Below are positions 14,232-22,127 of a DNA stretch of 29,263 nucleotides, in pieces; position 1 is the stretch's first letter; each line of letters begins with the position of its first letter. The position numbers and the translations under genes are program-made. The DNA lies in NCBI GenBank assembly GCA_964587655.1, contig CAZPMT010000064.1, positions 1-29,263 on the forward strand, in the 5' to 3' direction. The DNA comes from CAZPMT01 sp964587655 (GTDB lineage: Bacteria; Hydrogenedentota; Hydrogenedentia; Hydrogenedentales; SLHB01). The notes below the pieces were generated by a model that was not told the DNA's origin, did not search any database, and was given only the letters and a program-made list of their open reading frames with translations.

Positions 14232-16319
14232 TCAGTTGCGCGGGATCTTCTTCGGCGCGCCCGCCCATTCCGCGGGGCCGTACAGACCGGCCAGGGTCGC
14301 ATCGATAGGACGGAACCCAAGCGCAACGGCCGGGGACTCGGGCTTCAGACGGAAATCGTAATGCTCCGCATCCACAAACATCGGGTCTGCGATGATCGAA
14401 CGAAGATCCTGTCCTTTTGCCTTCCAGTCTTCAAACGATACGCCGCCGTAGAACTCGATCTTCGGGTTCGAGGTGTCCCAGTAGCAATTGTCGTAGAAAC
14501 GGAAGTTGCCATTCTTCCAGGTGCTGCCGAAGAGCCGCCCGTTGTTGAAGAAGACGATGTTGCGCTCGAAAAAGAACGAGATGTGCTCCTCTTCCCGGCT
14601 CCGGATGACCTGCCCTTCCTTCGCGAACGCGAAGATGTTGTTGATGACGCGGTTTTCCTTTCCGTAATGCTGATGGAAACCGCCTGTCTTGCAGTTGTAA
14701 ACGACATTGTTCTCGATCAGTAGATCGGTGCTGCCTTCATCGGGATAGATGCCCCATCCGCCGTAGAGGAACGACGAGATGTCGTGGATCAGGTTGTTGC
14801 GCAGGATGGCGCCGGGCGCGATCCCGAGCGTGTAGATGCCGCCCATGTCGCTGAGCTGCCCCTTGTCGATGTGGTGAATGTGATTGAACTCGATGATGTT
14901 GTGGTTCGCGGAACTGGGCGCATATCCCCACGACCAGCCTACGGAAACGCCCGAGTATTCGATGTCCGAGATCTCGTTGTGAGAAATCGTATTGTACGAA
15001 CTCCTGCCGATCCACACGCCTACGCCGGATCGAAAGATCCTGCCACCGTCATGGATCCAATTGTTGTCCACCCAGTTGCGCGAAGCGGCTTCGTTCTCGC
15101 TCGGTGCATCGCCGCCCTCGCCGATGCGCACTCCGCCCGCTCCGATGTCGTGGATGTGGTTTAGCTGGATTCGGTTATCCTTGCAGCCCGCCCGGAACCA
15201 GACGCCGTAGGTCCCGACGTGCGCTATCTCACAGGATTTCAGCGTGCAGTAGCGTGCGCCCGTGGCTTGGACGGCGCCGCCAATCGAGAAAGCCGCTTGA
15301 GGGTCGCTGTGCCCCTGCGGTTCGATTGTAAAGTCCGTGTGCTGGAACCTAAGACCTTCGATGGCGACGTGCTCGACGAACTTTCCTTCCCCGGGCTTGC
15401 CTTCGATCACGACGAGTTGCCCGGCGACGGGAGCTATGACCTCGGCCGTCTCCATGTTCTCGCCTTCGATGGGCCAGTAGTAGACCACGCCCGTCTTCCG
15501 ATTGAGATACCACTCGCCCGGCTGATCGAGGGCTTCAAAGACGTTCTCGACGTAGTATCGCTGATTCGGTTCCCATTGCATGAAGGGCCACACGGCCTTG
15601 CCAGTGAAAGTGACAATGCGGTTTGCCTCATCTAGCGAAGCGATTCGATGCGCCGAGGTCTCCCACGAATGAAACACTACCACTACGGCGTCTTCGATAT
15701 TCGGCCAAGGCTTGATGTCGCCCGGCGCATACTGAAACGCAATCGCGCTATCGACGTCTTTGCCCGTGCCCGGGTCCTTGGTGGGCGCGGCCTTTCCGGC
15801 GGCCTTGAGCAATCCCTCGTTCGGCGTGCGGGCCACGATGCGCCGGTTCCCGTTGACCCACAGCGCGCTGAAGTTCCACACGCCGGACTTGGCCTCGGGG
15901 ATCTCAGCGGTCCAGAGATTGCCCTCTTTCTTCCAGCCAGCGACGCGGCGTCCACCGGTGATGATCGGATTCTCGTCCTGATTTCCGGCATACACGATCG
16001 GTGTCTTCCATGTCCCCGAGTCTTCCGGTGTGAGCACCAGGGGTTCCGCTTGGAAGTAGCTTCCTTTCCTCACTTGGACCTGTACGGGTCCGGGAAGATT
16101 CCCGTCAACTCTCATCTTGCGGATGGCGTCGCGCGCCTCGGTGAGCGATGCAAGCGGTCCGTCGGTCTTGTCCCCATTCGGATCCGCCAAACGGCCTGAC
16201 CACGCGTCGTTGCCGTTCGTAGCGACGTACAGTGTTGCGGATTGTGCCTGCGCGCCGCCTTGGGCACAGAGAAGCGCACACACGATTGCCGCCAAAAAGA
16301 TCTCAGTCTTGCGCCACAT
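14232..16319 (-). CDS. Secreted right-handed beta-helix protein, GH141-like
   Basis: The 695-residue protein has a very strong ribosome binding site (AAAGGAGGGT, seven bases before ATG 16319) and a signal peptide ending near GGAQAQS. After the signal, the segment TLYVATNGNDAWSGRLADPN and then GPLASLTEARDAIR leads into a long parallel beta-helix. Repeated turns such as NRIQLNHIHDIG, NTISHNEISDIEYSG, NIIEFNHIHHID, ILRNNLIHDIS and LIENNVVYN are visible, with the Asn ladder typical of the fold. The N-terminal signature resembles GH141 glycosidases and related PbH1-repeat proteins acting on plant or algal polysaccharides. The C-terminal SPAVALGFRPID segment is common in such proteins. Substrate and activity are not determined. 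Confidence 0.87.
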   Translation of the reverse strand: MWRKTEIFLAAIVCALLCAQGGAQAQSATLYVATNGNDAWSGRLADPNGDKTDGPLASLTEARDAIRKMRVDGNLPGPVQVQVRKGSYFQAEPLVLTPEDSGTWKTPIVYAGNQDENPIITGGRRVAGWKKEGNLWTAEIPEAKSGVWNFSALWVNGNRRIVARTPNEGLLKAAGKAAPTKDPGTGKDVDSAIAFQYAPGDIKPWPNIEDAVVVVFHSWETSAHRIASLDEANRIVTFTGKAVWPFMQWEPNQRYYVENVFEALDQPGEWYLNRKTGVVYYWPIEGENMETAEVIAPVAGQLVVIEGKPGEGKFVEHVAIEGLRFQHTDFTIEPQGHSDPQAAFSIGGAVQATGARYCTLKSCEIAHVGTYGVWFRAGCKDNRIQLNHIHDIGAGGVRIGEGGDAPSENEAASRNWVDNNWIHDGGRIFRSGVGVWIGRSSYNTISHNEISDIEYSGVSVGWSWGYAPSSANHNIIEFNHIHHIDKGQLSDMGGIYTLGIAPGAILRNNLIHDISSFLYGGWGIYPDEGSTDLLIENNVVYNCKTGGFHQHYGKENRVINNIFAFAKEGQVIRSREEEHISFFFERNIVFFNNGRLFGSTWKNGNFRFYDNCYWDTSNPKIEFYGGVSFEDWKAKGQDLRSIIADPMFVDAEHYDFRLKPESPAVALGFRPIDATLAGLYGPAEWAGAPKKIPRN

Positions 16320-16364
16320 TGAGTCTACCCTCCTTTGCCATATCCGATGATGCCGACGCTTGCA

Positions 16365-16883
16365 TTACCCCGACACTGTATCTGGTCTCTTATACAATTC
16401 CTTGCACGCCGCGGTGTACTGCCTAGCCCTGCTAGAAAACGCAAGCGCCACAACTGGAATGCCAAGCAGAAATGACGGCCAGCATTCCCGGATGATATCC
16501 CATCCAAGTTGCGGCAGAATACCCGGAATGTCAGCAGTTGAAACTGTGATGTGGCCCTGCATTTTCAAAGTCAGAAGGACGCCAAGTACTATTGCCGGGA
16601 TAAACAGCATCTGGAACAAGGCGAGCCACCTTGCGACCCAAGACCCGGTAAGCATAAGAAATGCCACGAGGAGGGGGAAAAGCCGGTAAGACTCCTCCGA
16701 AATCAGACTCCTAAAACACTCTCGCAAAGGTTCTCCTGCAACGTGCGCTTCGGCAACAAAGCGGGCAGTTTCTACCACTGCCCACAGCACAGCGAGCGCG
16801 GCTGAAGCAACAACCTCCCGGGGTATAGGGACAGGCGCGTTGTCCCCGCTCCGTCTGTTCAAAAGGAAGAACGCTCTATTCAT
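16365..16883 (-). CDS. Small multi-pass membrane protein of unknown function
   Basis: The 172-residue protein starts at ATG 16883, set by AAGGAGGT six bases upstream; the frame is open further but without coding character. Hydrophobic segments lie around EVVASAALAVLWAVV, YRLFPLLVAFLMLTG, ARWLALFQMLFIPAIVLGV and SFLLGIPVVALAF, so about four helices are likely. No family is recognised. It sits about 98 bp downstream of ispE and 45 bp upstream of the beta-helix gene on the same strand and may belong to that transcript. Confidence 0.72.
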   Translation of the reverse strand: MNRAFFLLNRRSGDNAPVPIPREVVASAALAVLWAVVETARFVAEAHVAGEPLRECFRSLISEESYRLFPLLVAFLMLTGSWVARWLALFQMLFIPAIVLGVLLTLKMQGHITVSTADIPGILPQLGWDIIRECWPSFLLGIPVVALAFSSRARQYTAACKELYKRPDTVSG

Positions 16884-16980
16884 CGGAATACCTCCTTGTT
16901 CTCTCCTGCTCCGCGAATTAACACGATGCCAATTCGCCGTGCAACGGCGAAGGTTCACACGGTGAAGCGACGCGCGCCTG

Positions 16981-17862
16981 CTACTGCATTTGTTCGAGAC
17001 CCGCGGGAACGCTTCGCACGACCGAAGTCTTGTAGCCGGTAAACGTCTCAGCAACGCGCATAGCCTGGCTCTTGCTCTTGCAGACGCCGAACAGGGTCGA
17101 GCCGCTGCCGCTCATTGCGGCGGCGATGCATCCCGCATCGAGCAGACGATCTTTGGCCTCGCCGAGTTGAGGATGGCCCGCAAAGACGGGTTCTTCCATT
17201 CGGTTGAATACGACGTTCGCGAACTCGCCGCGCGCGAGGGAGCGGATCGCGTTGCGGAATTGCGGCGTTCGCCCGGCGAAGGCCCTCTCGTTCGAGTAGC
17301 GCAGGCGCGGACTGTTGTACACGCGGCTCGCGCTGATGGCAATCGCCGGATGCAGCAGCACAAACCATGTATCGGGCAACGGGGACAACGGGATCATTTC
17401 TTCGCCTCGCCGCGTTGCGGCCACGGTGCCTCCGACGAGGCAGTAGGGGACGTCCGATCCCAATTCGAGAGCGAGCGTGCGCAGTTCAGCATGCGTGAGT
17501 CGAAGGTCCCACAGCGAGTTCAGCGCCACGAGCGTCGCCGCGGCGTTGCCAGAGCCGCCGGCAAGGCCCGCCGCAATAGGAATGCGTTTGTTGAGGTCGA
17601 TCCGCGCACCTTGTGAACAGCCCGTGCGTTCCTGAAGCAAGACCGCCGCGCGGTGCACGAGGTTGGATTCCGTCGAGTCGAGCTCGGGCGTCGAGCACAC
17701 TAGCGCAATGCCCGACGACGCCTCCGTGAAATGCAGTTCGTCCGAAAGGCTCACCGTCTGAAAGATCGTCTCGATATCGTGGTAGCCGTCACGGCGCCTT
17801 CCCAACACATCGAGATAGAGGTTTATCTTCGCATGGGAGCGATATGCAATGGCCGTGGGCAA
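16981..17862 (-). CDS. ispE: 4-diphosphocytidyl-2-C-methyl-D-erythritol kinase
   Basis: IspE phosphorylates the 2-hydroxyl of CDP-methylerythritol in the MEP pathway of isoprenoid synthesis. The 293-residue protein shows the GHMP-kinase landmarks. Lys12 lies in HAKINLYLDV and is followed by RRRDGYHDI. The ATP loop PIAAGLAGGSGNAAAT is at about 95-110, the catalytic Asp137 is in LGSDVPY, and the third motif MSGSGSTLFG is near residue 257. Length is normal for the family. It uses a TTG start with GAGAGGA upstream and no usable ATG nearby. It follows the UbiB-like gene by only 12 bp, so the two are likely one operon. Confidence 0.95.
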   Translation of the reverse strand: MPTAIAYRSHAKINLYLDVLGRRRDGYHDIETIFQTVSLSDELHFTEASSGIALVCSTPELDSTESNLVHRAAVLLQERTGCSQGARIDLNKRIPIAAGLAGGSGNAAATLVALNSLWDLRLTHAELRTLALELGSDVPYCLVGGTVAATRRGEEMIPLSPLPDTWFVLLHPAIAISASRVYNSPRLRYSNERAFAGRTPQFRNAIRSLARGEFANVVFNRMEEPVFAGHPQLGEAKDRLLDAGCIAAAMSGSGSTLFGVCKSKSQAMRVAETFTGYKTSVVRSVPAGLEQMQ

Positions 17863-17874
17863 CGCGATGTCCTC

Positions 17875-19542
17875 TCAGTAGTTCTTCGACCGCAGAATGG
17901 AAATCACAAGGGAAAGACCCAACACTCCGGCAATGACGTATCCTATCAAGCCCAACTGATTCAAGCCGCTCGTGGACCGCATGAGCAGACTCGAACCGAT
18001 AATGAGCGATCCGGTTATGACGCCGAAGGCAATTCGGTTGCTCGCGCGATCCGTGACGGACGCAAGACGGTCGAGCCCCTCGTGGTTGATCTGGGCTTTG
18101 AAACGGCCCGTGCGCAACATGTTCACAAGTTGCTGTATCTCGACGGGAAGCTCACGGCTGAGTTTGAGCAATGCGGCGAGACCCGCGCGAGCCTCGACCA
18201 TCAACCGCACCGGCGAGTAACGCCTCGCGACAAGCTGTTCCACGTATGGCCGGATGATCGGCGCCATATCCATCTTCGGATCGAGCAGGTGGCCCACCGA
18301 TTCGATGGTGGCGAGGGCCTTGAGCAGCAATGAAAACCGCGGCGCCAATTGCAGATGGTTGCGGCGCAGGATCTCGATCGTGCGTTCGAGGCCTTTCCCA
18401 ACGTTGCCGCCGCCCACGATGGCCGGGCCTTCAAAAGCGATGAAGTCCGCTACCTCGTGCTCGAGCGTCTTACGGTCTTCGGGTTCCGGTGAAGTAGTGA
18501 GCGTCAGCAGCGCATCCACGCACGCCACGGTGTCTTCATGAAATATGGCGTACAGCAGGTCCGCCATTGCCGCCGCGTCAGTCCGTTCGAGGTGGCCCAC
18601 CATGCCGTAATCGAGAAAGGCGATCTGATTGTCCCGCGTGATGAAGATGTTGCCCGGATGCGGGTCCGCGTGGAACAGTTGATGATCGAACACCTGTCGG
18701 CACACCATCCGGCAGCCGATCCCGGCCACCTCGTGCGGCGCGCAGTTCCGTCCGGCGTACTCCTCGATGGCGTCGAGGCGCACACCGTCCACCCAGTCCA
18801 TCGTGAGCACCCGCGCGCCGGAAAGGTCCCAGTGCACGCGCGGCACGAAGACCTCGGCGACCCCTTCGAAGTTCCGCCCGAACCGCTCGATGACGCGGCC
18901 TTCGATCTTGAAATCCATTTCCCGTTGGATCGACCGCCCGAACTCCGCGACAATCCCAACGGGATCCATCCACGCCGATTCCTCGACGTGCGCCGCCACC
19001 CATTCCGCTATTCGCGCCATTAGATTTAGGTCCGACTCGATGATCTTGCCGATGCCGGGCCGCTGGATCTTCACGGCGACCGGATCCCCAGTCAACAGAC
19101 GCGCCCGGTACACCTGGCTCAGCGAAGCGGACGCCACGGGTTCGCGATCTAATTCGGCAAACAGGCCACAGGCGCCTTCCCCGAGTTCCTCGATGATGAT
19201 CGGCTCCATTTCATCGAAGGGCGCCGCCGCGACGCGGTCCTGAAGCTGGACGAGTTCTTGGCAAAGCGCGACGCCGATGAGGTCCGGGCGCGTGCTCAAA
19301 ATCTGACCGAACTTGATGAAGGTCGGGCCTAGTTCCGTGAGCGCGGCCCGCAGCCGCTGCCCCAACGTTTCCGGGGCGCCGCCGGGCTCGTCGATCAGGC
19401 GCATCCCCCGCAGCAATTTGGCGGGGATCCCCTCGTGCAGGCCCGCGCGCCGCACGAGATCCGCGAACCCGTGCCGCACCAGCACCTGCACCACCTCAGC
19501 GAGGCGCACCGCGTTCCCCACACGCTTTCCCAAAGTCAACAT
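17875..19542 (-). CDS. ABC1/AarF/UbiB-family atypical kinase
   Basis: The protein has 555 residues from ATG 19542; an in-frame ATG at 19572 would add ten residues but lies inside the first 58-bp repeat unit. UbiB-family proteins are protein-kinase-like ATPases linked to isoprenoid quinone synthesis and lipid transport. The sequence shows the KxGQ-type motif (LGPTFIKFGQILSTRPD, about 72-88), the Ala-rich loop VASASLSQVYRA, Lys158 in VAVKIQRPG, HADPHPGN at about 281-288, and DYG at about 301-303. Two C-terminal membrane helices (IAFGVITGSLIIGSSLL and LIGYVIAGVLGLSLVISIL) anchor it. It precedes ispE, consistent with an isoprenoid link. Whether this organism makes ubiquinone or menaquinone is unknown, so I give no symbol. 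Confidence 0.9.
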   Translation of the reverse strand: MLTLGKRVGNAVRLAEVVQVLVRHGFADLVRRAGLHEGIPAKLLRGMRLIDEPGGAPETLGQRLRAALTELGPTFIKFGQILSTRPDLIGVALCQELVQLQDRVAAAPFDEMEPIIIEELGEGACGLFAELDREPVASASLSQVYRARLLTGDPVAVKIQRPGIGKIIESDLNLMARIAEWVAAHVEESAWMDPVGIVAEFGRSIQREMDFKIEGRVIERFGRNFEGVAEVFVPRVHWDLSGARVLTMDWVDGVRLDAIEEYAGRNCAPHEVAGIGCRMVCRQVFDHQLFHADPHPGNIFITRDNQIAFLDYGMVGHLERTDAAAMADLLYAIFHEDTVACVDALLTLTTSPEPEDRKTLEHEVADFIAFEGPAIVGGGNVGKGLERTIEILRRNHLQLAPRFSLLLKALATIESVGHLLDPKMDMAPIIRPYVEQLVARRYSPVRLMVEARAGLAALLKLSRELPVEIQQLVNMLRTGRFKAQINHEGLDRLASVTDRASNRIAFGVITGSLIIGSSLLMRSTSGLNQLGLIGYVIAGVLGLSLVISILRSKNY

Positions 19543-19560
19543 GCTATGCCCATACACCGG

Positions 19561-19814
19561 TGGAAGCGGCATCCGCGCCGCTTTACCTCAAGAACGCGAC
19601 GGGGACGTCGCGTCTACGTGGAAGCGGCGTCCGCGCCGCTCTACCTCAAGAACGCGACGGGGACGTCGCGTCTACGTGGAAGCGGCGTCCGCGCCGCTCT
19701 ACCTCAAGAACGCGACGGGGACGTCGCGTCTACGTGGAAGCGGCGTCCGCGCCGCTCTACCTCAAGAACGCGACGGGGACGTCGCGTCTACGTGGAAGCG
19801 GCGTCCGCGCCGCT
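19561..19814. repeat. 58-bp tandem repeat array (four units plus a partial fifth)
   Basis: Units begin at 19561, 19619, 19677, 19735 and 19793. Units 2-4 are identical; unit 1 differs at two positions and the fifth stops after 22 bases. Every full unit can form two hairpins: AGCGGCG-TCCG-CGCCGCT and ACGCGACG-GGGA-CGTCGCGT. Because 58 is not a multiple of three, the array reads open through all plus-strand frames, producing spurious repeat proteins. It lies in the 5' region of the UbiB-like gene, just after the stop of the GH36-like gene. Confidence 0.95.
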
Positions 19815-19820
19815 TTTTTT
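19796..19820 (+). terminator. Hairpin plus T-tract at the end of the 58-bp array
   Basis: The last hairpin AGCGGCG-TCCG-CGCCGCT runs directly into seven Ts, the shape of a Rho-independent terminator for rightward transcription. Both flanking genes read leftward, so it would only stop antisense or upstream rightward transcripts. On the minus strand the A-run precedes the hairpin. Confidence 0.45.
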
Positions 19821-19834
19821 CAATTGTCGCGGCG

Positions 19835-22021
19835 TCACTTCTTGCTGAACTTGAACTCAAACTTGGTCGGAACGCCGGGAGCCACACTGAACTGGATGAC
19901 GCCCGCGACGCCTTTCTTGGAAACGGGCTGGTCGCTTACCCGTCCCGATTCGAGCGTCCAGCCATCGGGAACCTCCACATAGGCTGTTGCGCGATCCGCG
20001 TTGCTTCCGGCGAACGCGCCGCTCAGGATCCCCTTCTGCTCGTCCCAGGCCAGGGATTTCGTGTCGTCCAGCAGTAGGTCGATGCCCGTCGAGGCGCCCA
20101 TGAGAACGGGATGCGCCGGCTTGGGCGTGATCCCGTAGACGGTCAGCGCGTTATCCGGCGTCACGGGCCCCTTGGCCGCATCCACAAGCTGCCCATCTGA
20201 CGCGCGCCATACCTGCACGTCGCCTTGATCGCCGAGGCTCAGGTCTTCCAGCCTCCATGGCCGCGCCCCGGGAAACGCCAGCAGCGAATATCCGGCATCC
20301 TGAAACCTCGATCTCCAGAGCTTAGGCGCCGTCATCGACGCATCCACCGGGCAGAAGCCGGTCACGTTACGGGAGAGAAGCCGGGCAATCTCCGAACCGG
20401 CCTGTCCCTTGGGAGTCCCCACCAACTCGATGGGGGCGCACGTGATCGCCATCGCCGTCAGAAGGTTGGCGTCAAGCGACTGAACGCTCCCGACGTCGAA
20501 CCGCACCGGTCCCGCAGTCATGCCGAAGTACGCCATCCGGTTTTCCGAAGCAGCGGCCTCGAGCCAGGCATCCACGTCCGCCTTGAGGGTACACGCGGAA
20601 GAAGCCAGGACGGGCAGGCCGCCCGCGGCTTCCGCCATGACCGATACGGCGGCGGCATCGGCCTGGGCGCGCGTCTCGTTGAATTGCTTGAGGACCTCAT
20701 TCGGGATATTCGACGGAACAACGACGAAGAATTTATAGCCCCATCCGACGACCTTCTTCATGCGCTCGACGGCCTGCTTCCTCGCCTCCGGGACGGAAAG
20801 CTTCAGCCATGTGGTCCCGTCCGACGACTTGGCCGTCCAATCGGCGCCGCCTCCGGACGTCATCAGCGGATCGATGGAGATCCCGGGGATCGATCCGGCC
20901 GCCTCGAGTTGCTTCGCCAGCTTTCCCATGTCCTTCGGGTATTGCGGCGCACTTCCTTCGAGAGAGCCGGGCCGCCCCTCCCAGTTTCCGGGAACCAGGA
21001 CCTCCTTTACCAGGCCCTTCCAGGCATTGGCGGCGCTGAGCACGTCTTCCTGGGAAGCTCCTTTTTCCGCCGTGACCCAGCCGCGAGGGACCTGCTTGCT
21101 GCTCGTGTGCGGCAGGAGGCTCATACTCCACGCATAGTTCTCGTCTATGCTCGTCGGCGTCGGAACCGTCAGGGTGCACCAGACCGCGTCGGATTCGATC
21201 TTCTGTCCCGGATCGATGCGAATGGGCGGGTCGTAGACGCATACGGCGTCGCCCAGCCAATTACCGCCGCCGGACGCCAGGTCCACACTCGATATCGCAG
21301 CGCCTTGAGGCAGGATGCCGAAGGAAAAAGCAAGGCCCTGACCACGGTCCTCGAGAATGCTCAACATCGACGGGGCGTCTTTCTTGAACACGGGACAGCC
21401 GCCGCGCCACTGCAACCGTCGCGCGGAACTCTGGGTATCGGGACTGAGGTGCGCGATCCCGCCCGGCCCAAACGACGCAACGGTGATCTTCGCGATCTCG
21501 ATGGGTTTCTCGGAGTTGTTGCCGATGCCGGCGTGGATGAGGAAGAAGGGGCGCTCGCTGAACATGCTCACGCTGTGACGGACGAGCAGGCCGTCCTTTG
21601 GCGGGAACAGGCTCACGTACGCGGTCCCGGAGCCGATCTCATTGGTGAACTTCTCGCGTTCGCTTGCGGCCTTGCCCAAACCCGTGGCGTCGAGAGTGGA
21701 ACCGTCTGCAAAGGTGATCTGGAACTTGGCGTTGTCGACAACGACTTCCTTGTTTTCAAGTTCGAGGCTCCATTCGGCGGTCTCGACGGCGTACCGCATG
21801 AGCGTCTTGCCCTGCTGGAACCTGAAATGGTCGCGGAGCGTCCAAGGCAGCATGGCGGCCGGGGCCGCTTCGGGTTCTTTCGGCGCGGCTTTTGCGGCCT
21901 TCGGCGCCGGCTTCGGCTTTGCCTTCTCTTTCGCCAAAGCGGAGCCCGACATTATCACCCCGGCGCATCCAAGGACCGCCAAGGTTATTGCGGCAAACGA
22001 TCTAAGACCTCTCGGATTCAT
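19835..22021 (-). CDS. Secreted GH36/alpha-galactosidase-like protein, catalytic residue apparently missing
   Basis: The 728-residue protein starts at the second of two ATGs, with GGAG seven bases upstream. It has a signal peptide (RSFAAITLAVLGCAGVIMSG), a Lys/Pro/Ala-rich linker, an N-terminal beta-rich domain, then a TIM-barrel-like region. That region contains VPRGWVTAEKGASQEDVLSA, VLVPGNWEGRPGSLEG, YPKDMGKLAKQLEAAGSIPG and ISIDPL, in the order of GH36/GH27-like barrels (PxGWcsW, the D-W-E loop, FPxGm, kpGiw). The Trp and Asp residues usual after PRGW are absent. The strand where GH36 has its K-x-D nucleophile reads GYKFFVVVPSN, without Asp. A beta domain ends the protein. It may be a non-catalytic glycan binder or a divergent enzyme. 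The assignment is by remote resemblance only. Confidence 0.68.
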   Translation of the reverse strand: MNPRGLRSFAAITLAVLGCAGVIMSGSALAKEKAKPKPAPKAAKAAPKEPEAAPAAMLPWTLRDHFRFQQGKTLMRYAVETAEWSLELENKEVVVDNAKFQITFADGSTLDATGLGKAASEREKFTNEIGSGTAYVSLFPPKDGLLVRHSVSMFSERPFFLIHAGIGNNSEKPIEIAKITVASFGPGGIAHLSPDTQSSARRLQWRGGCPVFKKDAPSMLSILEDRGQGLAFSFGILPQGAAISSVDLASGGGNWLGDAVCVYDPPIRIDPGQKIESDAVWCTLTVPTPTSIDENYAWSMSLLPHTSSKQVPRGWVTAEKGASQEDVLSAANAWKGLVKEVLVPGNWEGRPGSLEGSAPQYPKDMGKLAKQLEAAGSIPGISIDPLMTSGGGADWTAKSSDGTTWLKLSVPEARKQAVERMKKVVGWGYKFFVVVPSNIPNEVLKQFNETRAQADAAAVSVMAEAAGGLPVLASSACTLKADVDAWLEAAASENRMAYFGMTAGPVRFDVGSVQSLDANLLTAMAITCAPIELVGTPKGQAGSEIARLLSRNVTGFCPVDASMTAPKLWRSRFQDAGYSLLAFPGARPWRLEDLSLGDQGDVQVWRASDGQLVDAAKGPVTPDNALTVYGITPKPAHPVLMGASTGIDLLLDDTKSLAWDEQKGILSGAFAGSNADRATAYVEVPDGWTLESGRVSDQPVSKKGVAGVIQFSVAPGVPTKFEFKFSKK

Positions 22022-22066
22022 CATGTTTCTCCAACGCAAGACATGCCGATACGGGTTCAGAACTGA

Positions 22067-22072
22067 ATTATA
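22067..22072 (-). promoter_or_regulatory. -10 box of the GH36-like gene promoter
   Basis: On the minus strand there is a perfect TATAAT about 45 bases before the chosen ATG at 22021. The -35 region at a 17-base spacing matches only weakly, so activator help is possible. The predicted start near 22060 leaves room for the GGAG site. Confidence 0.45.
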
Positions 22073-22127
22073 CAGGATGACGCGGCAGCGCGCCATTGCG
22101 GAAACGGACCGCGTTCCCTACCGGCGA

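Noticed and set aside
19561..19814. CRISPR array
   Set aside because: Units are contiguous and identical with no variable spacers, and no cas genes are present.
19313..20077. Repeat-containing protein read across the 58-bp array
   Set aside because: The array is open in every plus-strand frame because its unit length is not a multiple of three and it lacks stops. The frames differ only by phase, and there is no ribosome binding site.
20225..22066. A 613-codon open frame on the plus strand
   Set aside because: Shadow of the GH36-like gene. Composition is Arg/Gly-rich and no domain is visible, while the minus strand gives a signal peptide and ordered motifs.
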